Shown here piece after piece: positions 17,682 to 26,112 of a stretch of DNA of 64,000 nt. The position numbers were made by a program, and so were the translations under genes. The stretch comes from Streptomyces sp. cg36 (GTDB lineage: Bacteria; Actinomycetota; Actinomycetes; Streptomycetales; Streptomycetaceae). The first letter of the stretch is position 1; each line of letters opens with the position of its first letter. The notes below the pieces were generated by a model that made no database searches, was not told the origin of the DNA, and saw nothing but the letters and a program-made list of their open reading frames with translations. The DNA lies in contig NZ_CP163520.1 of NCBI RefSeq assembly GCF_041080675.1, forward strand, positions 6,014,001-6,078,000, written 5' to 3'.

Positions 17682-19099
17682 CTCTCCCCACGGAGACTGC
17701 CCACCCCGAACTTGAGGGCCTGGGCAACTACGAGTACGGCTGGGCCGACTCCGACGCGGCGGGCGCCGCAGCCAAGCGCGGGCTCTCCGAGGCAGTCGTC
17801 CGCGACATCTCGGCGAAGAAGAACGAGCCGGAGTGGATGCTGAAGCTGCGGCTCAAGGGCCTGCGGCTGTTCGGCAAGAAGCCCATGCCGAAGTGGGGCT
17901 CGGACCTCTCGGGCATCGACTTCGACAACATCAAGTACTTCGTGCGGTCCACCGAGAAGCAGGCGGAGTCCTGGGAGGACCTGCCCGAGGACATCAAGAA
18001 CACGTACGACAAGCTCGGCATCCCCGAGGCGGAGAAGCAGCGCCTGGTGGCCGGTGTCGCGGCCCAGTACGAGTCCGAGGTCGTCTACCACCAGATCCGC
18101 GAGGACCTGGAGGCGCAGGGCGTCATCTTCCTCGACACCGACACCGCGCTGAAGGAGCACCCGGAGCTCTTCCAGGAGTACTTCGGCACCGTCATCCCGG
18201 TCGGCGACAACAAGTTCGCGTCGCTGAACACGGCCGTGTGGTCCGGCGGCTCGTTCATCTACGTGCCCAAGGGCGTCCACGTCGACATCCCGCTCCAGGC
18301 CTACTTCCGCATCAACACGGAGAACATGGGCCAGTTCGAGCGGACGCTGATCATCGTCGACGAGGACGCGTACGTCCACTACGTCGAGGGCTGCACCGCC
18401 CCGATCTACTCCTCGGACTCGCTGCACAGCGCCGTCGTCGAGATCATCGTCAAGAAGGGCGGCCGCTGCCGCTACACGACGATCCAGAACTGGTCGAACA
18501 ACGTCTACAACCTGGTCACCAAGCGCGCCGTGGCGTACGAGGGCGCGACCATGGAGTGGATCGACGGCAACATCGGTTCCAAGGTCACCATGAAGTACCC
18601 GGCCGTCTACCTGATGGGCGAGCACGCCAAGGGCGAGACGCTCTCCATCGCCTTCGCGGGCGAGGGCCAGCACCAGGACGCCGGCTCCAAGATGGTCCAC
18701 ATGGCGCCGAACACCTCGTCCAACATCGTCTCCAAGTCGGTGGCGCGCGGTGGCGGCCGTACCTCGTACCGCGGTCTGGTCGAGATCGGCGAGGGCGCGG
18801 CCGGATCGAAGTCCAACGTGCTGTGCGACGCGCTGCTCGTCGACACGATCTCCCGCTCCGACACCTACCCGTACGTGGACGTCCGCGAGGACGACGTGTC
18901 CATGGGCCACGAGGCGACCGTCTCCAAGGTCTCCGAGGACCAGCTCTTCTACCTGATGAGCCGCGGTCTGACGGAGTTCGAGGCGATGGCGATGATCGTG
19001 CGCGGCTTCGTCGAGCCGATCGCCAAGGAGCTGCCCATGGAGTACGCCCTGGAGCTCAACCGGCTGATCGAGCTGCAGATGGAGGGCTCGGTCGGCTGA
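17678..19099 (+). CDS. sufB: Fe-S cluster assembly scaffold SufB
   Basis: A 473-residue SufB of usual length. Typical segments are GLGNYEYGW near the start, [30 protein letters not shown], and the C-terminal [22 protein letters not shown] region with the conserved histidine. With SufC and SufD it forms the SufBC2D scaffold on which clusters are built. The ATG at 17678 follows GGGAGGAA and overlaps the sufR stop in ATGA. Many overlapping frames in this highly biased gene are shadows. Confidence 0.97.
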   Translation: MTLPTETAHPELEGLGNYEYGWADSDAAGAAAKRGLSEAVVRDISAKKNEPEWMLKLRLKGLRLFGKKPMPKWGSDLSGIDFDNIKYFVRSTEKQAESWEDLPEDIKNTYDKLGIPEAEKQRLVAGVAAQYESEVVYHQIREDLEAQGVIFLDTDTALKEHPELFQEYFGTVIPVGDNKFASLNTAVWSGGSFIYVPKGVHVDIPLQAYFRINTENMGQFERTLIIVDEDAYVHYVEGCTAPIYSSDSLHSAVVEIIVKKGGRCRYTTIQNWSNNVYNLVTKRAVAYEGATMEWIDGNIGSKVTMKYPAVYLMGEHAKGETLSIAFAGEGQHQDAGSKMVHMAPNTSSNIVSKSVARGGGRTSYRGLVEIGEGAAGSKSNVLCDALLVDTISRSDTYPYVDVREDDVSMGHEATVSKVSEDQLFYLMSRGLTEFEAMAMIVRGFVEPIAKELPMEYALELNRLIELQMEGSVG

Positions 19100-19161
19100 C
19101 GACCGCTCCCCGTCCGGCAGTTGAGCAGATTCTGATTCAGGAAGAGAGCACTACGACAGCC

Positions 19162-20343
19162 ATGGCTGAGGCTCAGAACATCCCGGCCGGTTCCACCACG
19201 GCCGGCTCGATCGCGGTGGCCGCCGAGTCGACCGTCGCCACGCGCATGAGCGCGCCCCCGTCCTTCGACGTCGCGGACTTCCCGGTCCCGCACGGCCGTG
19301 AGGAGGAGTGGCGGTTCACGCCGATGGCGCGGCTGCGCGGGCTGCACGACGGCACCGCGGTCGCCACCGGCGACGGCGTGCGGGTCGAGGTGACCGCCCC
19401 CGAGGGCGTCACCGTCGAGACCGTCGGCCGTGACGACGAGCGGCTCGGCCGGGCCGGCAAGCCGGTCGACCGCGTCGCCGCCCAGGCGTACTCGTCGTTC
19501 GAGAAGGCGTCGGTCGTCACCGTCGCCAAGGAGGCCGTCCTCAGCGAGCCGATCCGCATCGCCGTGCACGGCGAGGGCGGCACCGTCTTCGCGCACCAGG
19601 TCATCGAGCTCGGCGCGTTCGCCGAGGCCGTCGTGGTCATCGACCACACCGGCGACGCGGTCCTCGCGGCCAACGTCGACTACGTCCTGGGCGACGGCGC
19701 CAAGCTGACCGTCGTCTCCGTGCAGGACTGGGACGACAAGGCCGTCCACGTCGCCCAGCACAACGCGCTGGTCGGCCGGGACGCCTCCTTCAAGTCCGTC
19801 GTGGTCACCTTCGGCGGCGACCTGGTCCGCCTCCACCCGCGCGTCTCCTACGCGGGCACCGGCGGCGAGGCCGAGCTCTACGGCCTGTACTTCACCGACA
19901 AGGGCCAGCACCAGGAGCACCGCCTCCTGGTCGACCACAACACGCCGCACTGCAAGTCCAACGCCGTGTACAAGGGCGCCCTCCAGGGCGACGACGCGCA
20001 CGCCGTGTGGATCGGCGACGTCCTCATCCAGGCCGCGGCCGAGGGCACCGACACGTACGAGATGAACCGCAACCTCGTGCTCACCGACGGCGCCCGCGTC
20101 GACTCCGTGCCGAACCTGGAGATCGAGACCGGTGAGATCGCCGGCGCCGGTCACGCCTCGGCCACCGGCCGGTTCGACGACGAGCAGCTCTTCTACCTGA
20201 TGGCGCGCGGCATCCCGGCCGCCGAGGCCCGCCGCCTCGTCGTGCGCGGCTTCTTCGCCGAGCTCGTCCAGCAGGTCGGCGTCGCCGACGTCGAGGAGCG
20301 CCTGCTCGCCAAGATCGAGGCGGAGCTGGAGGCGTCCGTCTGA
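19162..20343 (+). CDS. sufD: Fe-S cluster assembly protein SufD
   Basis: A 393-residue SufD, with the family entry point PHGREEEWRFTP, the central HLRLHP-type beta-helix repeats, and the C-terminal GHASATGRFDDEQLFYLMARGI shared with SufB. It partners SufB in the SufBC2D complex and aids iron acquisition. It begins 62 bp after sufB and ends overlapping the next start in TGATG (20341-20345), so the Rieske-type gene is coupled to it. Confidence 0.96.
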   Translation: MAEAQNIPAGSTTAGSIAVAAESTVATRMSAPPSFDVADFPVPHGREEEWRFTPMARLRGLHDGTAVATGDGVRVEVTAPEGVTVETVGRDDERLGRAGKPVDRVAAQAYSSFEKASVVTVAKEAVLSEPIRIAVHGEGGTVFAHQVIELGAFAEAVVVIDHTGDAVLAANVDYVLGDGAKLTVVSVQDWDDKAVHVAQHNALVGRDASFKSVVVTFGGDLVRLHPRVSYAGTGGEAELYGLYFTDKGQHQEHRLLVDHNTPHCKSNAVYKGALQGDDAHAVWIGDVLIQAAAEGTDTYEMNRNLVLTDGARVDSVPNLEIETGEIAGAGHASATGRFDDEQLFYLMARGIPAAEARRLVVRGFFAELVQQVGVADVEERLLAKIEAELEASV

Positions 20344-20663
20344 TGTCCGCCTTCGTCCGCGCCTGCGCACTGAGCGAGCTGGAGGAGGACACCCCGGTGC
20401 GGGTGGAACTCGACGGCACGCCGGTGTCGGTCGTCCGCACCGCGGGCGAGGTGTTCGCGATCCACGACATCTGCTCGCACGCGAACGTCTCGCTGTCGGA
20501 GGGCGAGGTGGAGGACTGCCAGATCGAGTGCTGGCTGCACGGCTCCACGTTCGACCTCCGCACCGGCAAGCCGTCCGGCCTGCCGGCCACGCGACCCGTG
20601 CCCGTATACCCCGTAAAGATCGAAGGGGACGATGTTCTCGTCTCCGTGTCCCAGGAGAACTAA
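20343..20663 (+). CDS. Rieske-type ferredoxin in the suf operon
   Basis: A 106-residue non-heme oxygenase-type Rieske ferredoxin. The [2Fe-2S] ligands are in CSHANVSLSEG and CWLHGSTFDL (Cys-x-His and Cys-x2-His). A ferredoxin at this position is common in actinobacterial suf operons. It may deliver electrons for cluster building or be a client of it; the partner is unknown. The ATG overlaps the sufD stop, and sufC follows after 6 bp. Confidence 0.93.
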   Translation: MSAFVRACALSELEEDTPVRVELDGTPVSVVRTAGEVFAIHDICSHANVSLSEGEVEDCQIECWLHGSTFDLRTGKPSGLPATRPVPVYPVKIEGDDVLVSVSQEN

Positions 20664-20669
20664 GTCCCC

Positions 20670-21434
20670 ATGGCAACGCTTGAAATCCGCGACCTGCACG
20701 TCTCCGTGGAAGCCGAGAACGGCCCCCGGGCGATCCTCAAGGGCGTCGACCTGACCGTGAAGCAGGGCGAGACCCACGCCATCATGGGTCCCAACGGCTC
20801 CGGCAAGTCCACCCTCGCGTACTCGCTCGCGGGTCACCCCAAGTACACGATCACCGGCGGCACGGTCACCCTGGACGGCGAGGACGTCCTGGAGATGTCC
20901 GTCGACGAGCGCGCCCGCGCCGGCGTCTTCCTCGCCATGCAGTACCCGGTCGAGGTCCCCGGCGTCTCGGTCTCCAACTTCCTGCGCACCTCGGCCACGG
21001 CCGTGCGCGGCGAGGCCCCCAAGCTGCGCACCTGGGTGAAGGAGGTCAAGTCCGCGATGGAGCAGCTCCAGATGGACCCGGCCTTCGCCGAGCGCAACGT
21101 CAACGAGGGCTTCTCCGGCGGTGAGAAGAAGCGCCACGAGATCCTGCAGCTGGAGCTCCTCAAGCCGAAGATCGCGATCCTGGACGAGACCGACTCGGGT
21201 CTGGACGTCGACGCGCTGCGGATCGTCTCCGAGGGCGTCAACCGCGTCCGCGAGACCGGTGAGGTCGGCACCCTGCTGATCACGCACTACACCCGCATCC
21301 TGCGTTACATCAAGCCCGACTTCGTGCACGTGTTCGCGAACGGCCGCATCGCCGAGTCCGGCGGCGCCGAGCTCGCCGACAAGCTGGAGAACGAGGGCTA
21401 CGAGGCTTACACGAAGGGCGGCGCTTCCGAGTGA
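20670..21434 (+). CDS. sufC: Fe-S cluster assembly ATPase SufC
   Basis: A 254-residue ABC-type ATPase without membrane domains. Walker A is GPNGSGKST, the signature FSGGEKKRHEIL and Walker B IAILDETDSGLDVDAL, all SufC-typical. ATP binding drives the conformational change of SufB-SufD. Its stop overlaps the GTG of sufS in GTGA (21431-21434). Confidence 0.97.
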   Translation: MATLEIRDLHVSVEAENGPRAILKGVDLTVKQGETHAIMGPNGSGKSTLAYSLAGHPKYTITGGTVTLDGEDVLEMSVDERARAGVFLAMQYPVEVPGVSVSNFLRTSATAVRGEAPKLRTWVKEVKSAMEQLQMDPAFAERNVNEGFSGGEKKRHEILQLELLKPKIAILDETDSGLDVDALRIVSEGVNRVRETGEVGTLLITHYTRILRYIKPDFVHVFANGRIAESGGAELADKLENEGYEAYTKGGASE

Positions 21435-22687
21435 CGATTCTGCCGGGCCTCCTCGACACAGAGGCGATCCGCAAGGACTTCCCCTTGCTGGACCGTGTGG
21501 TCCACGACGGGAAGAAGATCGTGTACCTCGACAGCGCGGCGACTTCGCAGAAGCCGCGCCAGGTGCTCGACGCCCTGAACGAGTACTACGAGCGGCACAA
21601 CGCCAACGTCCACCGGGGTGTGTACACGGTGGCCGAGGAGGCCACGGCGCTGTACGAAGGGGCGCGCGACAAGGTCGCCGCGTTCATCAACGCGCCCAGC
21701 CGCGACGAGGTGATCTTCACCAAGAACGCCTCGGAGTCGCTCAACCTGGTCGCCAACATGCTGGGCTGGGCCGACGAGCCCTACCGGGTGGACCACGAGA
21801 CCGAGATAGTCATCACGGAGATGGAGCACCACTCCAACATCGTGCCCTGGCAGCTGCTCTCGCAGCGCACCGGCGCGAAGCTGAAGTGGTTCGGCCTCAC
21901 CGACGACGGCCGTCTCGACCTCTCCAACATCGACGAGATCATCACGGAGAAGACGAAGATCGTCTCCTTCACGCTGGTCTCGAACCTGATGGGCACGGTC
22001 AACCCGGTCGAGGCGATCGTCCGCCGCGCGCAGGAGGTCGGCGCGCTGGTGTGCGTCGACGCCTCGCAGGCCGCGCCGCACATGCCGCTGGACGTGCAGG
22101 CCCTCCAGGCCGACTTCGTGGCCTTCACCGGCCACAAGATGTGCGGCCCGACGGGCATCGGCGTGCTGTGGGGCCGCCAGGAGCTGCTGGAGGACCTGCC
22201 GCCGTTCCTGGGCGGCGGCGAGATGATCGAGACGGTCTCGATGCACTCGTCGACGTACGCGCCGGCGCCGCACAAGTTCGAGGCGGGCACGCCCCCGATC
22301 GCGCAGGCCGTGGGCCTGGGCGCGGCCGTGGACTACCTCGCGGCCATCGGCATGGACAAGATCGCCGCGCATGAGCACGCGATCACCGAGTACGCGGTCA
22401 AGCGGCTGCTCGAAGTCCCCGACCTGCGGATCATCGGCCCCAGCACGGCCGAGGACCGGGGCGCGGCGATCTCCTTCACACTGGGCGACATCCACCCGCA
22501 CGACGTGGGCCAGGTCCTCGACGAGCAGGGCATCGCGGTGCGGGTGGGCCACCACTGCGCCCGTCCGGTCTGCCTGCGCTACGGAATTCCCGCGACCACG
22601 CGAGCGTCTTTCTACCTGTACTCCACGCCCGCCGAGGTCGACGCCCTGGTGGACGGCCTGGAGCACGTACGCAACTTCTTCGGCTAG
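21431..22687 (+). CDS. sufS: Cysteine desulfurase SufS
   Basis: A 418-residue group II cysteine desulfurase. The PLP lysine is in FTGHKMCGPTGIGVLWG and the catalytic cysteine in VGHHCARPVCLRYG near the C-terminus. It takes sulfur from cysteine, leaving alanine, and passes persulfide to SufU. GTG start overlapping sufC; sufU follows 9 bp later. Full length and intact. Confidence 0.96.
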   Translation: MTILPGLLDTEAIRKDFPLLDRVVHDGKKIVYLDSAATSQKPRQVLDALNEYYERHNANVHRGVYTVAEEATALYEGARDKVAAFINAPSRDEVIFTKNASESLNLVANMLGWADEPYRVDHETEIVITEMEHHSNIVPWQLLSQRTGAKLKWFGLTDDGRLDLSNIDEIITEKTKIVSFTLVSNLMGTVNPVEAIVRRAQEVGALVCVDASQAAPHMPLDVQALQADFVAFTGHKMCGPTGIGVLWGRQELLEDLPPFLGGGEMIETVSMHSSTYAPAPHKFEAGTPPIAQAVGLGAAVDYLAAIGMDKIAAHEHAITEYAVKRLLEVPDLRIIGPSTAEDRGAAISFTLGDIHPHDVGQVLDEQGIAVRVGHHCARPVCLRYGIPATTRASFYLYSTPAEVDALVDGLEHVRNFFG

Positions 22688-22696
22688 GGGTAGGAC

Positions 22697-23161
22697 GTGA
22701 AGCTGGATTCGATGTACCAGGACGTCATCCTGGACCACTACAAGCACCCGCACGGGCGGGGCTTGCGGGACGGTGACGCCGAGGTGCACCACGTGAACCC
22801 GACGTGCGGGGACGAGATCACCCTGCGCGTGAAGTACGAGGGTTCGCGGATCTCGGACATCTCGTACGAGGGCCAGGGCTGCTCCATCAGCCAGGCCAGC
22901 GCCTCGGTCCTCAACGACCTGCTGGTCGGCAAGGACCTGGACGACGCGCGCCGGATCCAGGACGCCTTCCTGGAGCTGATGCAGTCGAAGGGCCAGCTGG
23001 AGCCGGACGACGCGATGGAGGAGGTGCTGGAGGACGCGGTGGCGTTCGCCGGCGTCTCCAAGTACCCGGCGCGCGTCAAGTGCGCCCTGCTGAGCTGGAT
23101 GGCCTGGAAGGACGCGACGGCCCAGGCACTGGGTGCCGGAGCCGAGAGGAAGAGCGCATGA
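22697..23161 (+). CDS. sufU: Sulfur acceptor SufU
   Basis: A 154-residue IscU-like protein. Three conserved cysteines appear in NPTCGDEI, GQGCSIS and RVKCALLSW, and the SufU-specific insertion lies between the second and third. In Gram-positive bacteria SufU is the zinc-bound sulfur shuttle for SufS. GTG start 9 bp after sufS. Its stop overlaps the next gene in ATGA. Confidence 0.95.
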   Translation: MKLDSMYQDVILDHYKHPHGRGLRDGDAEVHHVNPTCGDEITLRVKYEGSRISDISYEGQGCSISQASASVLNDLLVGKDLDDARRIQDAFLELMQSKGQLEPDDAMEEVLEDAVAFAGVSKYPARVKCALLSWMAWKDATAQALGAGAERKSA

Positions 23162-23496
23162 GCGAGAACGCGGAGGCCACGTTGAAGCCGGCCTCGGAGG
23201 AAGAAGTACGAGAGGCGCTGTACGACGTCGTCGACCCCGAGCTGGGCATCGACGTCGTCAACCTGGGCCTGATCTACGGCATCCACATCGACGACTCCAA
23301 CGTCGCCACCCTGGACATGACCCTGACGTCGGCGGCCTGCCCGCTGACCGATGTGATCGAGGACCAGGCGAAGTCCGCGACCGAGGGCATCGTCAACGAA
23401 CTCAAGATCAATTGGGTCTGGATGCCGCCGTGGGGCCCGGACAAGATCACGGACGACGGCCGCGAGCAGCTGCGCGCGCTGGGGTTCAACGTCTGA
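23158..23496 (+). CDS. sufT: MIP18/DUF59-type Fe-S protein SufT
   Basis: A 112-residue DUF59 protein. The family core is VVDPELGIDVVNLGLIYG and the conserved cysteine is in LTSAACPLTD. SufT-type proteins act in cluster maturation or delivery to clients. It overlaps sufU in ATGA and is the last gene of the operon, ending 19 bp before a very strong hairpin. Confidence 0.93.
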   Translation: MSENAEATLKPASEEEVREALYDVVDPELGIDVVNLGLIYGIHIDDSNVATLDMTLTSAACPLTDVIEDQAKSATEGIVNELKINWVWMPPWGPDKITDDGREQLRALGFNV

Positions 23497-23515
23497 TCCC
23501 ACCCGCCCCACCCGT

Positions 23516-23563
23516 ACGCCGGACGGCCCTCATGCGCTGCGACGCATGAGGGCCGTCCGGCGT
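23516..23563 (+). terminator. suf operon terminator
   Basis: A perfect 21-bp inverted repeat (23516-23536 and 23543-23563) with a 6-nt loop, starting 19 bp after the sufT stop. It is the most stable hairpin seen in the window. Confidence 0.9.
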
Positions 23564-23652
23564 TGTTCGCCTTCCGTACGTATCCCGTACGGCCGGAATT
23601 GGCGCACGCACACGACTCTTCTCGTCGACATCACGCCGACGAGAGGCCCCCA

Positions 23653-25047
23653 GTGCTGTATGACGTTTCCCGTGCCAAGCGCGTTGCCCTCGCGGCCGTG
23701 AGCGGGGCTCTTACGCTGTCCGCCATGGGTCTGAACGCCCCCGCGCACGCGGCCGGTTACGGCACCCCGACCCTCTCGCTCTCGGCCGGGTACCTCTCGG
23801 GTGCCGTGGGGGCGAGTGGGGACCCCGTGGTGACCGTGACCGTGGGGCAGAGCGGGGCCGACGCGTCCGCGCTCACCCTCGCCGCCTCCGCCAGCACCAA
23901 GGCGTCGGTCGCCGCGCCCGGCGACGTGAGCGTCACCGGGAGCGGGGCCACCCGGCAGGTCGCGGTGGCCGCGCGCGGGCGCGGCTACACCGACCTCACC
24001 CTCAAGCTGACGGGCCTCGGCGGCAAGAGCGTCACCAAGACGCTGCACTACGCCGCCTCCGCCGCCGTCCAGGACGGCCCGGACACCCGCTATCTGACCG
24101 GCTCCAGCGACGCCTCCGCCGCCGTCGACGTGGGCGGCGGGTACGCCGTGGTCGCCGACGACGAGTCCAACACGCTGCGGCTCTACGACCGTGCGAAGTC
24201 CGGTGCGCCCGTGAGGACCTGGGACTTCAGCTCCCAGCTCGGGGTCTCCAAGGAGATCGACATCGAGGGCGCGGCCCGGGTCGGCGACACCGTGTACTGG
24301 ACCGGCTCGCTCGGCAACAACAAGGACGGCGAGTACAAGGCCGACCGCAACACCGTCTTCACCACCACCGTGACCGGATCCGGGGCGAACACCCAGCTCA
24401 CCCTCGGCCGCTCCTACAAGAAGCTCCGCGACGACCTGGTCGCCTGGGACCGCGCCAACGGCGACCGGTACGGCTTCGCCGCCGGGACCGCCACGGGCCA
24501 GGTGCCCAAGCAGATCGACGGGTTCAACGTGGAGGGGCTGGAGTTCGCGCCCGGCTCGGCCACCACCGCGTACATCGGCTTCCGCGCTCCGCTGGTGCCC
24601 CCGGTGAACGGCGGCAGGGCGCTGATCGTGCCCGTCACCAACTTCGACAAGGTGCTGGGCAGCGGCGCCAAGGCCGTCTTCGGGACGCCCGTCGAGCTGG
24701 ACCTGGGCGGGCTGAGCATCCGGGACATCCGCAAGAACGCGGCCGACCAGTACCTGATCGTCGCCGGCTCGTGGGCGGCCGACGACAACTCCGACCCGTA
24801 CGCGCTCTACTCCTGGGACGGCGTCGCCGCGCACGCCCCGGTCAAGCTGCGCTCCCTGCCCACCAGCGACCCGGGCGGCTGGGAGGCCGTGGTGGACGTG
24901 CCGGACCTGACGGTGCCGGGCGCCCGCGCCCAGCTGATCACCGACGACGGGTCGGCCGATCTGTACGGGGACGGCACCGAGGCCAAGGACCTCACGCACC
25001 CCGAGTGGAAGAAGTCCCGCGCCACCTGGTTCACCGTCACCGGCTGA
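23653..25047 (+). CDS. Secreted DUF3616-like protein
   Basis: A 464-residue protein with a Sec signal peptide: VSRAKR, a hydrophobic stretch, then APAHA|AG around residue 34. The mature part starts with an Ig-like, Ser/Ala-rich segment. It continues with a domain containing EIDIEGAARVGDTVYWTGSL and FNVEGLEFAPG, which I recognise as DUF3616-like, probably a beta-propeller. The GTG at 23653 follows GAGAGG at 6 nt; the frame is open further upstream through the suf terminator but that part has no signal sequence logic. An extracellular function is likely, its nature unknown. Confidence 0.78.
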   Translation: MLYDVSRAKRVALAAVSGALTLSAMGLNAPAHAAGYGTPTLSLSAGYLSGAVGASGDPVVTVTVGQSGADASALTLAASASTKASVAAPGDVSVTGSGATRQVAVAARGRGYTDLTLKLTGLGGKSVTKTLHYAASAAVQDGPDTRYLTGSSDASAAVDVGGGYAVVADDESNTLRLYDRAKSGAPVRTWDFSSQLGVSKEIDIEGAARVGDTVYWTGSLGNNKDGEYKADRNTVFTTTVTGSGANTQLTLGRSYKKLRDDLVAWDRANGDRYGFAAGTATGQVPKQIDGFNVEGLEFAPGSATTAYIGFRAPLVPPVNGGRALIVPVTNFDKVLGSGAKAVFGTPVELDLGGLSIRDIRKNAADQYLIVAGSWAADDNSDPYALYSWDGVAAHAPVKLRSLPTSDPGGWEAVVDVPDLTVPGARAQLITDDGSADLYGDGTEAKDLTHPEWKKSRATWFTVTG

Positions 25048-25064
25048 CCGGCTGACCGGCTGAC
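25041..25064 (+). repeat. Triple 8-bp repeat at a stop codon
   Basis: Three tandem copies of CGGCTGAC. Because the unit is 8 bp, the three TGA triplets (25045, 25053, 25061) fall in all three reading frames. The first is the stop of the DUF3616-like gene. Confidence 0.9.
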
Positions 25065-25146
25065 CGCCGCCGCCCCGCCCCGGCCGCCCGGACCCGCCGT
25101 CCGGGTACGGTCGGGGCATGGCCTGCGACCAGGGAACGTGCGACTG

Positions 25147-25683
25147 ATGGCCCGCCGGTACGACCCCGAACGGCGGCGCCGCATCATCGACGCGGCGATC
25201 CGGGTGGTCGGCGAGCGCGGCATCGCCGGGCTCAGCCACCGCAGCGCCGCCGCCGAGGCCGATGTGCCGCTGGGCTCCACCACGTACCACTTCGCCACCC
25301 TCGACGAGCTGCTGGTCGCCGCGTTGCGCCAGGCCAACGAGGGGTTCGCCGCCGTGCTCCGCGACCGCGGGGCGCTGGCGGCGCCGGGCGTGGACGTGGC
25401 CGCCGAACTGGCCCGGCTGATGGGCGAGTGGATCGCGGGGGACCGGGCGCGGGCGGAGCTGGAGTACGAGCTGTATCTGGCGGCGCTGCGGCGCCCCGCG
25501 CTGCGGCCGGTGGCGGCCGAGTGGACCGAGGGCGTGGCCGAGCTGCTGGCCCCCCACACGGACCCGGTGACGGCGCGCGGCCTGGTGGCCCTGATGGACG
25601 GGATCTGCCTCCAGGCGCTGCTCACCGGCGGCGACTACGACGAGGAGTACGCGCGCGTGCTGCTCTCCCGGCTGCTGCCCTGA
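25147..25683 (+). CDS. TetR-family regulator
   Basis: A 178-residue regulator. The N-terminal HTH reads RRIIDAAIRVVGERGIAGLSHRSAAAEADVPLGSTTYHF, summarised here by its key HRSAAAEADVPLG helix pair at about residues 30-48. The ligand domain is helical and ends LLSRLLP. The ATG at 25147 is preferred over a GTG at 25138 because AGGGA (25131-25135) would be only 2 nt from the latter. It is followed after 78 bp by an SMR efflux gene, whose upstream region contains GTAC-centred repeats, so it probably represses that gene. Confidence 0.85.
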   Translation: MARRYDPERRRRIIDAAIRVVGERGIAGLSHRSAAAEADVPLGSTTYHFATLDELLVAALRQANEGFAAVLRDRGALAAPGVDVAAELARLMGEWIAGDRARAELEYELYLAALRRPALRPVAAEWTEGVAELLAPHTDPVTARGLVALMDGICLQALLTGGDYDEEYARVLLSRLLP

Positions 25684-25724
25684 TGGCACACCCGGCCGTC
25701 CACCCCACCGTTCACCCAGTCGTT

Positions 25725-25755
25725 GTGTACGGGTGTACGCATCGCTGTGTACGCT
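25725..25755 (+). promoter_or_regulatory. SMR promoter with three GTGTACG repeats
   Basis: GTGTACG occurs at 25725-25731, 25733-25739 and 25747-25753. The third overlaps TACGCT (25750-25755), a plausible -10 ending 6 nt before the ATG of the SMR gene, so the message may be leaderless. The repeats are candidate sites for the adjacent TetR protein. Confidence 0.45.
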
Positions 25756-25761
25756 CGGCGC

Positions 25762-26085
25762 ATGCCCTATGTCCTGCTTTCCTGCGCCATCGCATCGGAG
25801 ATCGCCGCGACCTCCGCGATGAAGTACAGCGAAGGCTTCACCAGGCTCTGGCCCTCGCTGGTCACCGTCTGCGGATACCTCCTCGCCTTCTATCTGCTCT
25901 CGCTCACCCTGAAGTCGATGTCGGTGGGCACCGCGTACGCGATCTGGTCCGGCGCGGGCACGGCCGTCATCGCCGTGATCGGCATGGTCTTCCTGGGCGA
26001 GACGATGACGGCCGCCAAGCTCGCCGGGATCGCGCTGGTCATCGGCGGGGTGGCGCTGCTCAACCTCGGCGGCGCGGCGCACTGA
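25762..26085 (+). CDS. Small multidrug resistance (SMR) transporter
   Basis: A 107-residue protein with four membrane helices and the SMR hallmarks: the essential glutamate in CAIASEIAATSAMKYSEGF, and AYAIWSGAGTAVIAVIG. It exports lipophilic cations by proton antiport, probably as a dual-topology dimer. The ATG at 25762 begins the family at the usual residue; an earlier in-frame start at 25723 is not needed. It pairs with the TetR gene just upstream. Confidence 0.93.
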   Translation: MPYVLLSCAIASEIAATSAMKYSEGFTRLWPSLVTVCGYLLAFYLLSLTLKSMSVGTAYAIWSGAGTAVIAVIGMVFLGETMTAAKLAGIALVIGGVALLNLGGAAH

Positions 26086-26112
26086 GTCCGCCGCGCGCCG
26101 CCCCCGCCCGGC

